From Sphingomonas sanguinis (GTDB lineage: Bacteria; Pseudomonadota; Alphaproteobacteria; Sphingomonadales; Sphingomonadaceae): a stretch of DNA of 64,000 bases. The translations under genes and the position numbers were made by a program. Below, one piece after another: positions 11,015 through 20,911 of this stretch. Positions within the stretch are counted from its first letter, which is position 1, and the number at the start of each line of letters is the position of its first letter. The stretch spans positions 345,001 to 409,000 of the forward strand of contig NZ_CP079203.1 of assembly GCF_019297835.1 (NCBI RefSeq). The letters are read 5' to 3'. The notes under the pieces are model-generated. The model saw nothing but the letters and a program-made list of their open reading frames with translations, ran no database searches and had not been told where the DNA came from.

Positions 11015-11980
11015 ATGAGCAAGGACACAAACACAAACACGGCGCTGGTGATCGGTGCGACTGGCGGCATCGGCGGCGAGGTGGCGCGGGTGTTGCTCGC
11101 CCGCGGCTGGGCGGTCCGCGCGCTCCATCGCGACCCGGCGCGGGCCCGGCTGAGCAACCCGGCGCTGGAATGGGTGCAGGGCGATGCCATGGACAAGGCG
11201 TCTGTCACTGCCGCTGCCGACCGCATGTCCGTGATCGTGCACGGTGCGAACCCGCCGGGCTATCGCAACTGGGCAGGGCTGGTACTGCCGATGCTCGAAA
11301 GCACGATCGCAGCGGCTACCGCGACCGGCGCGCGCGTGCTGCTGCCTGGTACGGTCTACAATTACGGGCCAGACGCGGGCGAGGCCGTCGACGAGGATAG
11401 CCCGCAGAACCCGGTGACCCGAAAGGGCGCGATCCGTGTCGAGATGGAGCGCCGCCTGCGCGCGGCGAGCCGGAACGATGTCAAGGCGCTGGTCGTCCGC
11501 GCGGGCGATTTCTACGGCCCCCGAAGTGGCAATAGCTGGTTGGCGCAAGGTATGGTGCCCACGCCCGGGCCGGTGAAGCGCGTATTCAATCCCGCGCGCG
11601 CGGGTACCGGCCATGCTTGGGCCTATCTGCCCGACCTCGCCGAGACGATGGTGCGCCTTCTCGAACGGCGCGACGCGCTGCCCGCTTTTGACAGCTTCCA
11701 TTTCGGCGGCACCTGGGTGGATGACAATCGAGCGTTTGCAGAGGCGATCCGCCAGGCGGCAGGCAAGCCGAACGCGCCGATTTACCCGTTCCCCTGGCCG
11801 GTGGTACACGCGATCGCGCCGTTCCATGAGACCGCGCGCGAGATGCGCGAGATGATCTATCTCTGGCGTCGGCCGCTCCGGCTGATCGACGACAAGCTGC
11901 GCCGCTTCCTCGGCGAGGTGCCGGCAACGCCGCTTGTCGAGGCGTTGCGGGCGACGCTTCAGGGTTTGGAACGGCTGTAA
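11015..11980 (+). CDS. NAD(P)-dependent epimerase/SDR-family protein
   Basis: A 321-residue extended/atypical short-chain dehydrogenase. The Rossmann glycine motif GATGGIGG is near residues 12-19, an NNAG-like region follows (VIVHGANPPGY), and PGTVYNYGP with downstream RVEMERRL is in the place of the YxxxK active site. C-terminal PWPVVHAIAPF suggests the NmrA/epimerase-like subgroup. The start is set by a strong ribosome site GAGGAGGT at 11003-11010. Divergent from the LysR gene, its likely regulator. The substrate cannot be told from sequence. Confidence 0.85.
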   Translation: MSKDTNTNTALVIGATGGIGGEVARVLLARGWAVRALHRDPARARLSNPALEWVQGDAMDKASVTAAADRMSVIVHGANPPGYRNWAGLVLPMLESTIAAATATGARVLLPGTVYNYGPDAGEAVDEDSPQNPVTRKGAIRVEMERRLRAASRNDVKALVVRAGDFYGPRSGNSWLAQGMVPTPGPVKRVFNPARAGTGHAWAYLPDLAETMVRLLERRDALPAFDSFHFGGTWVDDNRAFAEAIRQAAGKPNAPIYPFPWPVVHAIAPFHETAREMREMIYLWRRPLRLIDDKLRRFLGEVPATPLVEALRATLQGLERL

Positions 11981-12172
11981 GGATCCAGTGACTTTGCATC
12001 CGATGATGAACGAGCGGCAGTTCTGGAGCATCGGGCGCGCCGACCACAGCTTGCCTCCCGGCAATGAAATGCCCCGCTATCGTTCGTCCACGATCGTCAA
12101 CGTGCTCATCGCCATCGGATTTGTGCCGGTTCGTCGCCAGATGATCAGCGAGGAGAGAACATGGGTGTCAAA

Positions 12173-12397
12173 TCAATCCATAAGGACGGATGAGGCGGAT
12201 ATTTGAAGCTGCGCCTGTGAACGAGGACCGATCAGATGGCGGAGCAGTTCGACATCGTTCTGCAAGGCTACCGGATCTCTACCGTGGGCACTGCGAAGAG
12301 CTTGCTTCAGCCATTCACTCATATGCGGGTGGTCCAGCACCCAGGAGATACGCGCTTGCGCGATCGCCAGGAGCGCCTCGGGTTCGTGCGTTGCCAT
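12173..12397 (-). CDS. Small conserved-looking protein at the end of the dab operon
   Basis: A 74-residue soluble protein beginning MATHEPEALLAIAQARIS and containing WVLDHPHMSEWLKQALR. It appears mostly helical, with no signal peptide or transmembrane segment. It starts 22 bp after the DUF6671-like gene in the same direction, so it is probably the fourth gene of the dab operon. I do not recognise the family. Downstream on the opposite strand there is only a weak open frame (12007-12206) that I do not call. Confidence 0.6.
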   Translation of the reverse strand: MATHEPEALLAIAQARISWVLDHPHMSEWLKQALRSAHGRDPVALQNDVELLRHLIGPRSQAQLQISASSVLMD

Positions 12398-12419
12398 GGA
12401 ACAGCTCCAGGTCGATGGT

Positions 12420-13283
12420 CTAGGGGTTACAGCCCGGGCAATGGCCCGGGTCGGCGTGGGTCGCTTCGACAGGCCGCTCCAGCAACAGACCACAGCCTGC
12501 ACAGGCCCAGACGTCCGCGCGGATCAGCAGCGTGGCATCGCCGCACCAGGCACAAGGGAGTCCTGCGAGACGTTTGGAGACGGCGAAGCCGGGGCGCGCG
12601 CATTCGGGGCACGCACTGCGGGTCTTGCGCACCAAGTCCACCATGGCGCGCCCGATCGCCCGCATCCGTCGCGGGTTTCGGTGAGCGCGCATGTCGGTTT
12701 CCAAGAATGCGCTACCACATTGCTCAAGCGTTGCATCGATTGCCCGGATCAGTTCGTCCTGATCGTCTATCTCTTTGAACAGCATGAGATCGGGCGCGGC
12801 CTCGCCTTCCCGGATGCCCATGACGATCATGCCATGCGTGGGAAATCCGGCGCGCTCCGCAAAGGCGAGTCCGGTAGCCGAATCGCGCACGATGGTATGC
12901 GCGAAGTTCGTGCTCGACGTGGCGTTATGGCCAATCAGTTCCCATTCGTTGCGGCGGTCGCGGAGAACGACAATCTCCCGGTTCAAGGCGCAGAAAGGGA
13001 GGTATGGATGGGGGCCAAAACTCCCCTCGCTGGCGAGGGCAACTCCGATATCCGGGTACAGGTCGAAGGCGGCCGCGATTTTGGCCCGAGCCGCATCGAG
13101 CTGCGATCCGGCACGGGCGACCTCACGGCTGAACGTGCCGAACCGGTCGGTATCGAGACCGGCGGAGGCCTCCAGGCTCAGCCCAACGAAGCGGCAGGCA
13201 AGCGGCGCGATGATCCGTTCCTTGCCATGCATCGTCGCGAGAATGGCCTGGTCCCCATCATAGAGAGGTGCGGACCGGGCCAT
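12420..13283 (-). CDS. DUF6671-like protein with C-terminal zinc ribbon
   Basis: A 287-residue protein. The N-terminal 200 residues begin with YDGDQAILATMHGKERIIAP and include LATEGSFG-like and GHNATSSTNFAHT motifs that I associate with DUF6671. The C-terminal 75 residues contain four CxxC-type pairs (CPEC, CAWC, CAGC, CPGC), typical of rubredoxin-like or zinc-ribbon metal binding. It starts 44 bp after dabA in the same direction. No enzymatic function is known to me; a link to bicarbonate uptake is inferred only from the operon. The longer upstream frame overlapping dabA is ignored. Confidence 0.75.
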   Translation of the reverse strand: MARSAPLYDGDQAILATMHGKERIIAPLACRFVGLSLEASAGLDTDRFGTFSREVARAGSQLDAARAKIAAAFDLYPDIGVALASEGSFGPHPYLPFCALNREIVVLRDRRNEWELIGHNATSSTNFAHTIVRDSATGLAFAERAGFPTHGMIVMGIREGEAAPDLMLFKEIDDQDELIRAIDATLEQCGSAFLETDMRAHRNPRRMRAIGRAMVDLVRKTRSACPECARPGFAVSKRLAGLPCAWCGDATLLIRADVWACAGCGLLLERPVEATHADPGHCPGCNP

Positions 13284-13327
13284 CAGAATACCCTCGTCCG
13301 GCCGAGACCATGCGCAGCCCGCACCGG

Positions 13328-15742
13328 TCAGGCCGCCAGCTCGACGGGACGAGGATCGATGCCGCTTCCGCTTTCGGACTGCCAGGCAAGATCGCCCGCA
13401 TAGCGCCACGCAATTTGTCCTGCCTCGTCGAGTGCGAACAGGTGGAGCCAGCGATTGTCGAACAACGCCCGGACATCGGGATGCTTCGCCAGGACGGCCG
13501 ACATCGCTTCGCGTGGCGCTTCGATGCATATGGCAAGGCGCACCGGCTCATGCGCGAAACGCTCGCCATCATGCACCGATTGCCAGGGTAGCCCGACGCG
13601 CAGCGTTCCCCCGTTCCCCTCGACGACACCGATCCCGCCGACGACGTTGTGCAGCAGTTTGTTACCGCCCCCGAAGGTGTCAGGCGACACGGCGGAACCG
13701 TAATATTGGAGGCTGATCCAGCTCGCCACCACCACCGGCGCCGTCATGATGAGCTCCAGCACGCCGAAGCCGTCATCGGCCTGCCATTGATAGTCGTGAA
13801 GGAAAGCGCGGCCCCCAAGCGCAATATGTGCGGTGCGCGACCGTGGCGCCGCAATGAACGCCTTGCATCCGGCCAGCGCCCATTCCGGCCGTGTCTCCGA
13901 CCAGTCGCGGCCTCTCGCCGCGACCTGCTGCTGGCTGGTGGCCCGTGGCAGGCGAAGAGAACGCTCGCCACGCGCGACGACACCGGCGGCGGCCAGCCAT
14001 TTGTGGGCCCGGTCGATCTGAACATGCTGCTCCGGCGACGGAGATTGGTCCGTAAACAGCCGAACGTCATCCGTCGTCGTGTCGTGCAAGGCACCGATGA
14101 ACAGGGTTTCGGCCGGGATGGCGATACCCTGTGCCAGCAATCCTTGGCGCACCGCCGTATCATTCAGCAGGCTCGCGAGCAGGCGCGCATTGACCTCACC
14201 GGAATAGCCGCCACAGGCGCCGCATTGCAGGGCGCTCGCATGCGGATTGTTGACGACCTGTGCGCCATGCCCGACGAGGAGCACGAGCGGTGCGAACCGC
14301 TCGGTCAGCGACATCGCGCGCAAGATCGACGCCGCGGATGTGACGCGCGTGGCGATGTCCGGTGCCGGGTCTAGGTGCGGAAGGGGATCATTGTCCGTCG
14401 AGACTCCACGTAAGCCCAGAGCGTCGCGCACCAGTTTGGCGACGTAAAGCGGTCCCGATGCCTCGACGAACGCGAAGGACGATACCGCCGCCAGCTTGAA
14501 CCGGTCCCAAGCCCGCGATGCCCGCGCGCCATAGCGTTTCGCGCGATCCGCCGCGGCGTCGCCCTTGCCCCCCGCCGTCGAGCAAAGGCCAGGGTTGAGG
14601 AGGACAGGCAAACGCCGCTCGATGACATCGGAAGCAAAACGCCGGTGGGCGGCCGTCAGGCCGAAGAAGCCGGCAAAGCCCGCCGTCTCGATACGGGGAT
14701 CGACGGATTCCAGCGCACGCCGGAAAACCTCGGAGCGCACATCGATACAGAAAGCGGCGTGCAATTCGGGCGTCGGCCGCGGATCAGATGGGCGACCGGA
14801 GGCCAGCTTGCCCGCCAGATCACGCTGTTCCGCACGGTCGGCCGCTTCCTGGAGGATGGCATCGACGATCTGGTCGGCAGTCGGTGCCAGCGGCTCGGCA
14901 TAAGCCATCAAGGCCCTGCGCCATTGATCGCCGATCTGCGGCTCATATTGTGCCCAGAGCGCCTCCTCCCATAGGAAGCGGATCGTGAGCAGGTCGATGG
15001 TCGTGTCGTCGTTGTCGCCCGCCAGCTTGGCCTGCCACAGGCGATACCGTCCATAGTGCGACCAACCGCCCAGCGTCAGTAACAGACGATGGAAATAGGT
15101 CGGCATGGCAGCCGCCGGCAAGCGGAGCAGAGCGGCCGCACTCGCCAGCGTATCGGTGGCGGTGTCGGGCGCATCGGCGACGAAAGCGGCAAAGCCACGC
15201 AACCCGGCGATCTCAGGGGTGAGGTCATGGGTTGCAACTGCCCGCCAGGAGGCATAGGCGCCCTTGCCCTTCGGCAAGGTCCACGGCGCTTGCCCCTCGT
15301 CGAAATACGCGGCTGCCCAGGTTCCGATGCGTTCGGCGATGATCCCCGGCCAATCGATACCGGAAACCTTGGCGGCAAGATCGGCGATCGTCGGTAAAGG
15401 CGTCGGGGCGGGGGACGGGGCTTCCAGGGCGGACAGCAGCTGCGCCATGGACAGGTTCGCGCACGGCTGGGCAGCAAGCGCCGCCGCAAGATCGGGCGAG
15501 GTGATGATCCCGTTCGCGATGCGCTCGCGATACCATGCCCGCGGCATCGTAACCCTGGTGCCGCCAACGCGCGCCAGCAGCGCCGCCGTTTGCGCCAGCG
15601 TCAGACCGCTTTGGCCGAGATACGGATTGACGGCGACATTCGCCGCGAGCGGCCATGCCGGCGGAATGGCCAGGGTCGCCGCGTCCGCCGCCGCAAACAG
15701 TTCATGAAGACTGTGGTTTTGTTCGTTCGACAGCTTTGCCAT
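13328..15742 (-). CDS. dabA: DAB inorganic carbon transporter, carbonic-anhydrase-like subunit DabA (DUF2309)
   Basis: An 804-residue cytoplasmic subunit of the DAB complex, which hydrates CO2 to bicarbonate in one direction using the proton gradient. The beta-carbonic-anhydrase-like zinc residues are visible: C332 and D334 in [11 protein letters not shown]492 in LLVGHGAQ and C507 in LQCGACGG. The C-D and H-C spacings (2 and 15) equal those of Halothiobacillus DabA. The start at 15742 overlaps the dabB stop by one base (TAATG), showing coupling. A longer frame extending to 16987 lies antiparallel in phase over dabB and is not coding. Confidence 0.95.
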   Translation of the reverse strand: MAKLSNEQNHSLHELFAAADAATLAIPPAWPLAANVAVNPYLGQSGLTLAQTAALLARVGGTRVTMPRAWYRERIANGIITSPDLAAALAAQPCANLSMAQLLSALEAPSPAPTPLPTIADLAAKVSGIDWPGIIAERIGTWAAAYFDEGQAPWTLPKGKGAYASWRAVATHDLTPEIAGLRGFAAFVADAPDTATDTLASAAALLRLPAAAMPTYFHRLLLTLGGWSHYGRYRLWQAKLAGDNDDTTIDLLTIRFLWEEALWAQYEPQIGDQWRRALMAYAEPLAPTADQIVDAILQEAADRAEQRDLAGKLASGRPSDPRPTPELHAAFCIDVRSEVFRRALESVDPRIETAGFAGFFGLTAAHRRFASDVIERRLPVLLNPGLCSTAGGKGDAAADRAKRYGARASRAWDRFKLAAVSSFAFVEASGPLYVAKLVRDALGLRGVSTDNDPLPHLDPAPDIATRVTSAASILRAMSLTERFAPLVLLVGHGAQVVNNPHASALQCGACGGYSGEVNARLLASLLNDTAVRQGLLAQGIAIPAETLFIGALHDTTTDDVRLFTDQSPSPEQHVQIDRAHKWLAAAGVVARGERSLRLPRATSQQQVAARGRDWSETRPEWALAGCKAFIAAPRSRTAHIALGGRAFLHDYQWQADDGFGVLELIMTAPVVVASWISLQYYGSAVSPDTFGGGNKLLHNVVGGIGVVEGNGGTLRVGLPWQSVHDGERFAHEPVRLAICIEAPREAMSAVLAKHPDVRALFDNRWLHLFALDEAGQIAWRYAGDLAWQSESGSGIDPRPVELAA

Positions 15743-17325
15743 TACATGTGGTTCCAATCCGAGGAAGACTGCGGGGTCATCGTCCATCCGCCGAGCATCC
15801 GGTCGAAGACGGCATTGGCGTAGAGGCCGTTCGACAGGTGGACGCGCAGTCCTGCGACGGCCGGATGCGAAGACCAGAGCGGGAACAGCGACTGCGCCAC
15901 CGCGACGAGGCCGAAGCTCGCCACCGCGAGGATGAGCAAGGCCCATTCGAGCGCCCCGGGCTGTGGCGCCGGAGGAAGGGTTTGCGTCGTCAAGCGGAAG
16001 GCGGCTGCGTGGAGGGCGAAATAGCCGAGGGATGCGGCCGAGGCGTAAAGCGTGATGCGCCGCATCAGCGCCCGAGGTGCCGTATCCGCAAGGCCCTGCG
16101 CCAGCAGATACGCAACGCCGAAGATGAGGATCGCCCCCAGCGCGAAGGCCTGCGGGGAATGGTGCTGGAAGCCGAAGACCAGGCCGATGGCGGCGTAGAG
16201 CGCGATAGCGGCGAGGAATGCCTTTCCGACGGCCCATCCGTCGGGAACGGCGATCGGTCCCGGCCGCCGTGCGGTTGCGATCCTGTCCACCGCGCCGCCC
16301 GAGGCGAGGAAGGAATGGGCCTTGTAGAGCGAGTGCGCGACGATGTGGAGCAATGCCAGCGGGAAAAGCCCGAACCCGCATTGCATGATCATGAAGCCCA
16401 TCTGCGCGATCGTCGACCAGGCGAGCGAGGTCTTCACCGCCGGTTGGGTCAGCATGACCATGCCCGCGAACAGGGCGGTGAAGCCGCCGACCATCACCAG
16501 AACGGCCAACACCGCCGGGGACAACAGCATCACGTCGGCGAAGCGGATAAGCAGAATGCCACCGGCATTGATGACCCCGGCGTGCAGTAGCGCGGAAACC
16601 GGGGTCGGCGCCTCCATGACTTCGGTGAGCCAGCCATGCATCGGAAATTGCGCCGACTTCAGCAACGCGGCCAGCGCCAGCAGCGCCGCAGCCGCCGTGG
16701 AAGCGCCTCCCGCTATTACTCCGCCCCTGGCCTCCGACAGGATGGTGGCGATGTCGCCGGTGCCATAGTTCGACCAGAGCAGCAGAAAGGCACCCGCAAG
16801 GGCGGCGTCGGCGAGGCGCGCGGTGACGAACTTCTTCCGAGCGGCGCGCTGCGCCGCGACGCGATCGGGGTAGAACAGCAGCAGCTTGTGCAGACACAGA
16901 CTGGTCGCCACGAAAGCGAGCAGAAACTGCCCGAGATTGCCCGCAACCACGAGCAGCATGACCGTCGCCAGGGTCGTACACAGCCAACCCATGAACGCGC
17001 TCTGCCGCCGTTCACCATCCAGATAGGTTGTCGAATAGCGCACGACCACCCAGCCGATGAACGACACCAATGTCAGCATCGTCACGTTGACCACGTCGAG
17101 CCGTGCCGAAAGCGCCCAGCCGCCGATACCGACCAAGGTCCCGGTTGTAATGCCGTTTTCGAACAACGCTGCGATCGAGGCCAGAGAGGCCATCAGCGCA
17201 GCCAGGGAAAGCGCTTCGATCGCCCGCAGGCGCAATCGGCCGCGCAGGTGTCGGGTACCGAACCCGATGGCCGCCGCGGCGAGCAACAAGACGGGGGCTG
17301 CGTATGGGATGAGTGATAACGGCAT
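15742..17325 (-). CDS. dabB: DAB transporter membrane subunit DabB (NuoL/MrpA-like)
   Basis: A 527-residue polytopic inner-membrane protein of the proton-conducting NuoL/MrpA family that pairs with DabA and couples CO2 hydration to proton influx. Many hydrophobic helices are visible from the N-terminus ([19 protein letters not shown]) onward. The family core motif appears as [28 protein letters not shown] near residue 220, including the conserved Lys and the [11 protein letters not shown] loop. The start at 17325 is favoured by an AGGAGG site 7 nt upstream. It is divergent from a LysR-type gene. Confidence 0.95.
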   Translation of the reverse strand: MPLSLIPYAAPVLLLAAAAIGFGTRHLRGRLRLRAIEALSLAALMASLASIAALFENGITTGTLVGIGGWALSARLDVVNVTMLTLVSFIGWVVVRYSTTYLDGERRQSAFMGWLCTTLATVMLLVVAGNLGQFLLAFVATSLCLHKLLLFYPDRVAAQRAARKKFVTARLADAALAGAFLLLWSNYGTGDIATILSEARGGVIAGGASTAAAALLALAALLKSAQFPMHGWLTEVMEAPTPVSALLHAGVINAGGILLIRFADVMLLSPAVLAVLVMVGGFTALFAGMVMLTQPAVKTSLAWSTIAQMGFMIMQCGFGLFPLALLHIVAHSLYKAHSFLASGGAVDRIATARRPGPIAVPDGWAVGKAFLAAIALYAAIGLVFGFQHHSPQAFALGAILIFGVAYLLAQGLADTAPRALMRRITLYASAASLGYFALHAAAFRLTTQTLPPAPQPGALEWALLILAVASFGLVAVAQSLFPLWSSHPAVAGLRVHLSNGLYANAVFDRMLGGWTMTPQSSSDWNHM

Positions 17326-17395
17326 CAATTGGCCTCCTGCTTGGCAGGCGACCGGCTATCGCCGTACGGGCCGTTATAAAAATATATAGTTTAGC

Positions 17396-17426
17396 ATCGA
17401 TCGTTCTGTTTTATAGAATGGTCGAT
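17396..17426. promoter_or_regulatory. Interrupted palindrome, candidate LysR-type operator of the dab locus
   Basis: ATCGATCGTTCT at 17396-17407 and AGAATGGTCGAT at 17415-17426 are inverted with 10 of 12 matching positions and a 7-bp spacer. It lies in the dabB/lysR divergent intergenic region, next to an AT-rich stretch (17374-17394) suited to a promoter. It ends right at the ATG at 17427, which supports that codon, not the in-frame ATG at 17418, as the regulator's start. Confidence 0.55.
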
Positions 17427-18302
17427 ATGCAATTGAACTACAACCATCTGCGCTACTTCTGGGCGGTAGCGCATGAGGGCAACCTCACGCAGACGGCGGT
17501 GCGGCTTAACCTATCGCAATCGGCGTTGTCGCTGCAGATCAGAAAGCTCGAACACCAACTCGGGCATGCCCTGTTCGAGCGACGGGGGCGTCGCCTTCAT
17601 CTGACCGAAGCGGGCCGGGTTACCCTCGATCATGCGAACACGATTTTTGCGGCCGGTGACGAGTTGCTGAGCACGCTCCATCAGACGGGCGTTGCGCGAG
17701 AGGCGGTGCGGGTGGGAGCGTTGGCGACCCTGTCACGCAACTTCCAGCTCAGCTTTCTCAAGCCGCTGCTTGGGCGAATGGACATCGAGATCGTCCTCAG
17801 GTCGGGAAGCGCAGCCGAGTTGCTTCTGGGGTTGCAGGCACTTACCCTCGACGTCGTCTTGACCAACGAGGTCCCGGCGAGCGACGCGCTCACGCCTTTC
17901 GTTGCCCACAAGATCGCGGAACAGCCGGTCAGTTTGATAGGAGCGCCGCATCTTCGCAGTGAACCGGCATCGATCGAAGGCTTGCTGGCAACCCATCCGG
18001 TCATCCTGCCGACCCGCCTAAGCAGCGTTCGTACCGGCTTCGATGCCTTTGCGGACCGCTTGGATATCCTCCCACAAATTGCCGCCGAGGTCGATGACAT
18101 CGCGATGATGCGGCTCCTCGTCCGCGAGGGCTTTGCCTTGGCGGTGCTGCCACCGATCGCCGTACGGGATGAACTCGCGGCGGGAACCTTGGTCGAATTC
18201 GATAGCCTGTTGGGTCTGACGGAAAGCTTTTACGCCGTAACCGTAAAGCGGCGCTTTCCCAAGGCGTCGATCAGGCAGCTCCTGGACAGCGTTATCGAGT
18301 AA
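17427..18302 (+). CDS. LysR-family regulator, NhaR-like, divergent from dabBA
   Basis: A 291-residue LTTR. The HTH is at residues 4-63 (NYNHLRYFWAVAHEGNLTQTA, then SQSALSLQIRKLE), the NhaR-type opening. The effector domain follows from about residue 90. Divergent orientation to dabBA matches the LysR genes reported beside DAB operons, so it probably controls CO2-responsive expression (inference). Start chosen as explained under the operator; no strong ribosome site is seen at either candidate ATG. Confidence 0.9.
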   Translation: MQLNYNHLRYFWAVAHEGNLTQTAVRLNLSQSALSLQIRKLEHQLGHALFERRGRRLHLTEAGRVTLDHANTIFAAGDELLSTLHQTGVAREAVRVGALATLSRNFQLSFLKPLLGRMDIEIVLRSGSAAELLLGLQALTLDVVLTNEVPASDALTPFVAHKIAEQPVSLIGAPHLRSEPASIEGLLATHPVILPTRLSSVRTGFDAFADRLDILPQIAAEVDDIAMMRLLVREGFALAVLPPIAVRDELAAGTLVEFDSLLGLTESFYAVTVKRRFPKASIRQLLDSVIE

Positions 18303-18471
18303 AGGCGTGGCCGCTTATTCTAACTAGGTCTACAGTTCGTCGCTCAGAAATTAACATCTACTGCGACTCCTGCCACTTAGAAAACGAATTTGCAGTTTCG
18401 TAGCTAAGACTAGCGCGATATCGATGCTGATAGATTGACGATCATTCACGCGATTGGGTAATAGCATTTTA

Positions 18472-19520
18472 GAGCGGATTCCGATCATTCTGGATCATAG
18501 CCGCAGGAGCTGAAGTAGTTGGCGCATTCCTGCGGGTGGAACAGATCGACCATTTTGCCGATGAGGGACCACAGTCCGGACACGGTGCGCTCGCCGGCCC
18601 GGCGCAGCATGGCCTTGAGGCGGGCGAACGCCTTCTCGATCGGGTTGAAGTCGGGACTGTAGGGCGGAAGGAACATGAGGCGGCCACCTGCGGCTTCGAT
18701 GGCTTCGCGGACGCCAGCACGCTTGTGGCTGGACAGGTTGTCCATGATGACCACGTCGCCGCGTCGGAGGTCGGGTACGAGGACCTGTCGGACATAGGCC
18801 TCGAACCAGTCGCCGTTGATCGGGCCGTCGAGCACCATCGGCGCGATCATGCCCGTCTTGCGCAAGCCAGCGACCAGCGTGGTCGTCTTGCGATGGCCGT
18901 GCGGGTAACCCATCCGCAGCCGCTCGCCCCGCCGGCAGCGGCCGTGGCTGCGCGTCATGTTGGTCGCCGTCCAGGTCTCGTCGATGAACACCAGCCGCGC
19001 AGGATCGAGATCGAGCTGGCCATCGAACCAGTCCTCGCGAGCACTCAGGACGTCGGCACGGTCCTGCTCGATCGCATGCCCGGTCTTTTTTGCGCGTGAT
19101 GCCATGCCGGGCGAAGAAGCGGTGCAGCGTCGAGATCGCCACCGTCACGCCCGCCTGGCCCAACTCGCGACGCAACTCGTTCAGCGTGATGTCGCGGCGT
19201 GCTTCGTGCAGCGCCAACACCGTCTCCCGATGCGCCTCGATCCGCCGCGACCGCGTGTCCCCGCCCTGCGGCTTGGCGGCATAGCCGCCTGTACTACGGC
19301 GCTGGTCGTGCCACCGGATCACCGTCGCGGCTGCCACACCGAACCGCACCGCCGCAGCCCGGCAACTCATTCCCTCGTCAACCGCGGCCAGCGCCCGCGA
19401 CCGCAGATCCATCGACAACGGCTTGCCCATCCATGCCGGCCTCCATCCAGCCAGCAATGTGAATCAGATCAGCCCGTCCATGTGAATCCCCCACCGACTC
19501 AGGTCGGCCAGAAAACGCTC
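18472..19520 (-). mobile_element. IS630-family insertion sequence
   Basis: A 1049-bp element bounded by TA dinucleotides at 18470-18471 and 19521-19522, the target duplication typical of IS630/Tc1 elements. The terminal repeats are imperfect, beginning GAGCGGATTCC on the left and GAGCGTTTTCT on the right read inward. It carries one transposase gene on the minus strand. Its right end is the insertion point of the next IS3-family element. Confidence 0.85.
18485..19430 (-). CDS. IS630-family transposase in two overlapping frames
   Basis: The first frame (19430 to about 19090) encodes the HTH half (SMDLRSRALAAVDEG, then CRAAAVRFGVAAATVIRW). The second (about 19105 to 18485) encodes the DDE half with FIDETW, VIMDNLSSHK and YSPDFNPIEKAFARLK, so all three catalytic acids are present. 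The frames meet at a run of six A (19086-19091 on the complement). Moving from the first to the second frame requires a +1 (or -2) shift. This is either programmed slippage, described for several IS630-family elements, or a homopolymer indel that inactivated the gene. Confidence 0.8.
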
Positions 19521-19573
19521 TAATGAACCGCGCCGGGTTTGTCGGAGGCTCCAACTCCTGAGAGGAAGGGGCT

Positions 19574-19900
19574 ATGACGAGCAAGACCACGAACAAGTTT
19601 TCGCCTGAGGTGCGCGCGCGCGCCGTGCGGATGGTGCTGGATCACGAGAAGGATCACCCGTCGCGCTGGGCAACGGTGGTGTCGATTGCAGCGAAGATTG
19701 GCTGTGCCGGCCAAACTCTGCACGAGTGGGTGAAGAAGGCCGAGGTCGATAGCGGCACGCGTGTCGGCGTGCCGAGCGATGTTGCCGACCGGATGAAGGC
19801 GTTGGAACGCGAGAACCGGGAGCTGCGCCAGGCCAACGAGATACTCAGGAAAGCGTCGGCGTATTTTGCGATGGCGGAGCTCGACCGCCGAGCGAGGTGA
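19574..19900 (+). CDS. IS3-family transposase OrfA
   Basis: A 108-residue DNA-binding protein of an IS3-family element. The HTH occupies residues 8-55 ([18 protein letters not shown], then [15 protein letters not shown]), followed by a leucine-zipper-like helix ([19 protein letters not shown]). Its TGA stop at 19898-19900 overlaps the GTG at which orfB can start, and orfB is in the -1 frame, the usual set-up for a frameshifted OrfAB transposase. Confidence 0.92.
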   Translation: MTSKTTNKFSPEVRARAVRMVLDHEKDHPSRWATVVSIAAKIGCAGQTLHEWVKKAEVDSGTRVGVPSDVADRMKALERENRELRQANEILRKASAYFAMAELDRRAR

Positions 19901-20805
19901 TGGTGTCGTTCATCGACGCGCATCGTGAGGTGTACGGGGTCGAGCCGATCTGCCGGGTTCTGCCGATCGCCCCATCCACCTACCATGCGCATGCAGCCAG
20001 AAGGATTGAGCCGACCAGGAGGTCGGCTCGGGCTCGGCGTGATGATGCGCTCGGGCTGGAGGTGCGCCGCGTGTTCGAGGAGAACTTCCGCGTCTACGGC
20101 GTGCGCAAGGTCTGGCGCCAGCTGCGGCGGGAGGGGTTCGACATCGCCCGCTGCACCGTTGCCCGCCTGATGCGGACGATGGGCTTGGCCGGCGTGATCC
20201 GCGGCAAGCCGGTGCGCACCACTGTCAGCGACAGGACGGCGTCATGCCCGCTCGACCGGGTAAACCGGCAATTCCGTGCGCCGGCGCCGAACATGCTCTG
20301 GGTGTCGGACTTCACCTACGTCGCGACCTGGGCAGGCTTTGTCTACGTCGCCTTCGTCATTGACACCTATGCCCGCCGGATCGTCGGCTGGCGCGCCAGC
20401 CAGAGCGCGCATGCCGGCTTCGTCCTTGATGCGCTTGAGCAGGCACTGCACGACCGTCGGCCACTTCGGGGTGGCGGCCTCGTCCACCACTCCGACCGCG
20501 GCAGCCAGTATGTGTCCATCAAGTACACCGAGCGCCTCACCGAAGCGGGCATCGAGCCGTCGGTCGGAAGCGTCGGAGACAGCTACGACAACGCTTTGGC
20601 CGAGACCATCAACGGCCTCTACAAGGCCGAGGTGATCCACAAGCGCGGACCCTGGCGCAGCTTCGAGGCCGTCGAATACGCCACGCTGGAATGGGTCGAC
20701 TGGTTCAACCATCGCCGGCTGCTAGAACCCATCGGCAACATCCCGCCTGCCGAAGCCGAAGAGCAATTCTATGCTGCCGCCAACATCATCGATATGGCAG
20801 CGTGA
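19897..20805 (+). CDS. IS3-family transposase OrfB
   Basis: A 302-residue integrase-core protein. The HTH_21-like N-terminus ([14 protein letters not shown]) is followed by the complete DDE triad: Asp in WVSDFTYV, Asp in HHSDRGSQY and Glu in [29 protein letters not shown] is the conserved end motif. No stop or frameshift is visible, so together with OrfA the element could be active. Confidence 0.93.
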   Translation: MMVSFIDAHREVYGVEPICRVLPIAPSTYHAHAARRIEPTRRSARARRDDALGLEVRRVFEENFRVYGVRKVWRQLRREGFDIARCTVARLMRTMGLAGVIRGKPVRTTVSDRTASCPLDRVNRQFRAPAPNMLWVSDFTYVATWAGFVYVAFVIDTYARRIVGWRASQSAHAGFVLDALEQALHDRRPLRGGGLVHHSDRGSQYVSIKYTERLTEAGIEPSVGSVGDSYDNALAETINGLYKAEVIHKRGPWRSFEAVEYATLEWVDWFNHRRLLEPIGNIPPAEAEEQFYAAANIIDMAA

Positions 20806-20911
20806 CTCACATCCAATGGCCTCCGGCAAACCCGGAGCGGTTCACTAAATCTCCCGATCGCGGATATCGACGGCTCCAACCTGATAGCGAGGGAGCGCCA
20901 CTGCCGAGCGA

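Larger units (their letters stand above)
19524..20844 (+). mobile_element. IS3-family insertion sequence, apparently intact, with CTAA target duplication
   Basis: The terminal repeats are TGAACCGCGCCGGGTTTGTC-type at 19524-19548 and its near-perfect reverse complement at 20820-20844 (23 of 25 positions agree). The flanking bases CTAA at 19520-19523 and at 20845-20848 form a 4-bp target duplication. The left CTAA includes the last base and TA target of the IS630 right end, so this element jumped into the boundary of the older IS630. Length 1321 bp. Confidence 0.92.

Noticed and set aside
12007..12206. Plus-strand frame starting MMNERQFWSIGRADHS
   Set aside because: Short, no family recognised, no clear ribosome site, and it overlaps the end of the minus-strand small gene. 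Could be a fragment of an old gene but not supportable.
15743..16987. Long N-terminal extension of the dabA frame
   Set aside because: It runs over dabB on the same strand in another frame and has low-complexity Arg/Gly composition. The dabA start at 15742 is fixed by the TAATG overlap with the dabB stop.
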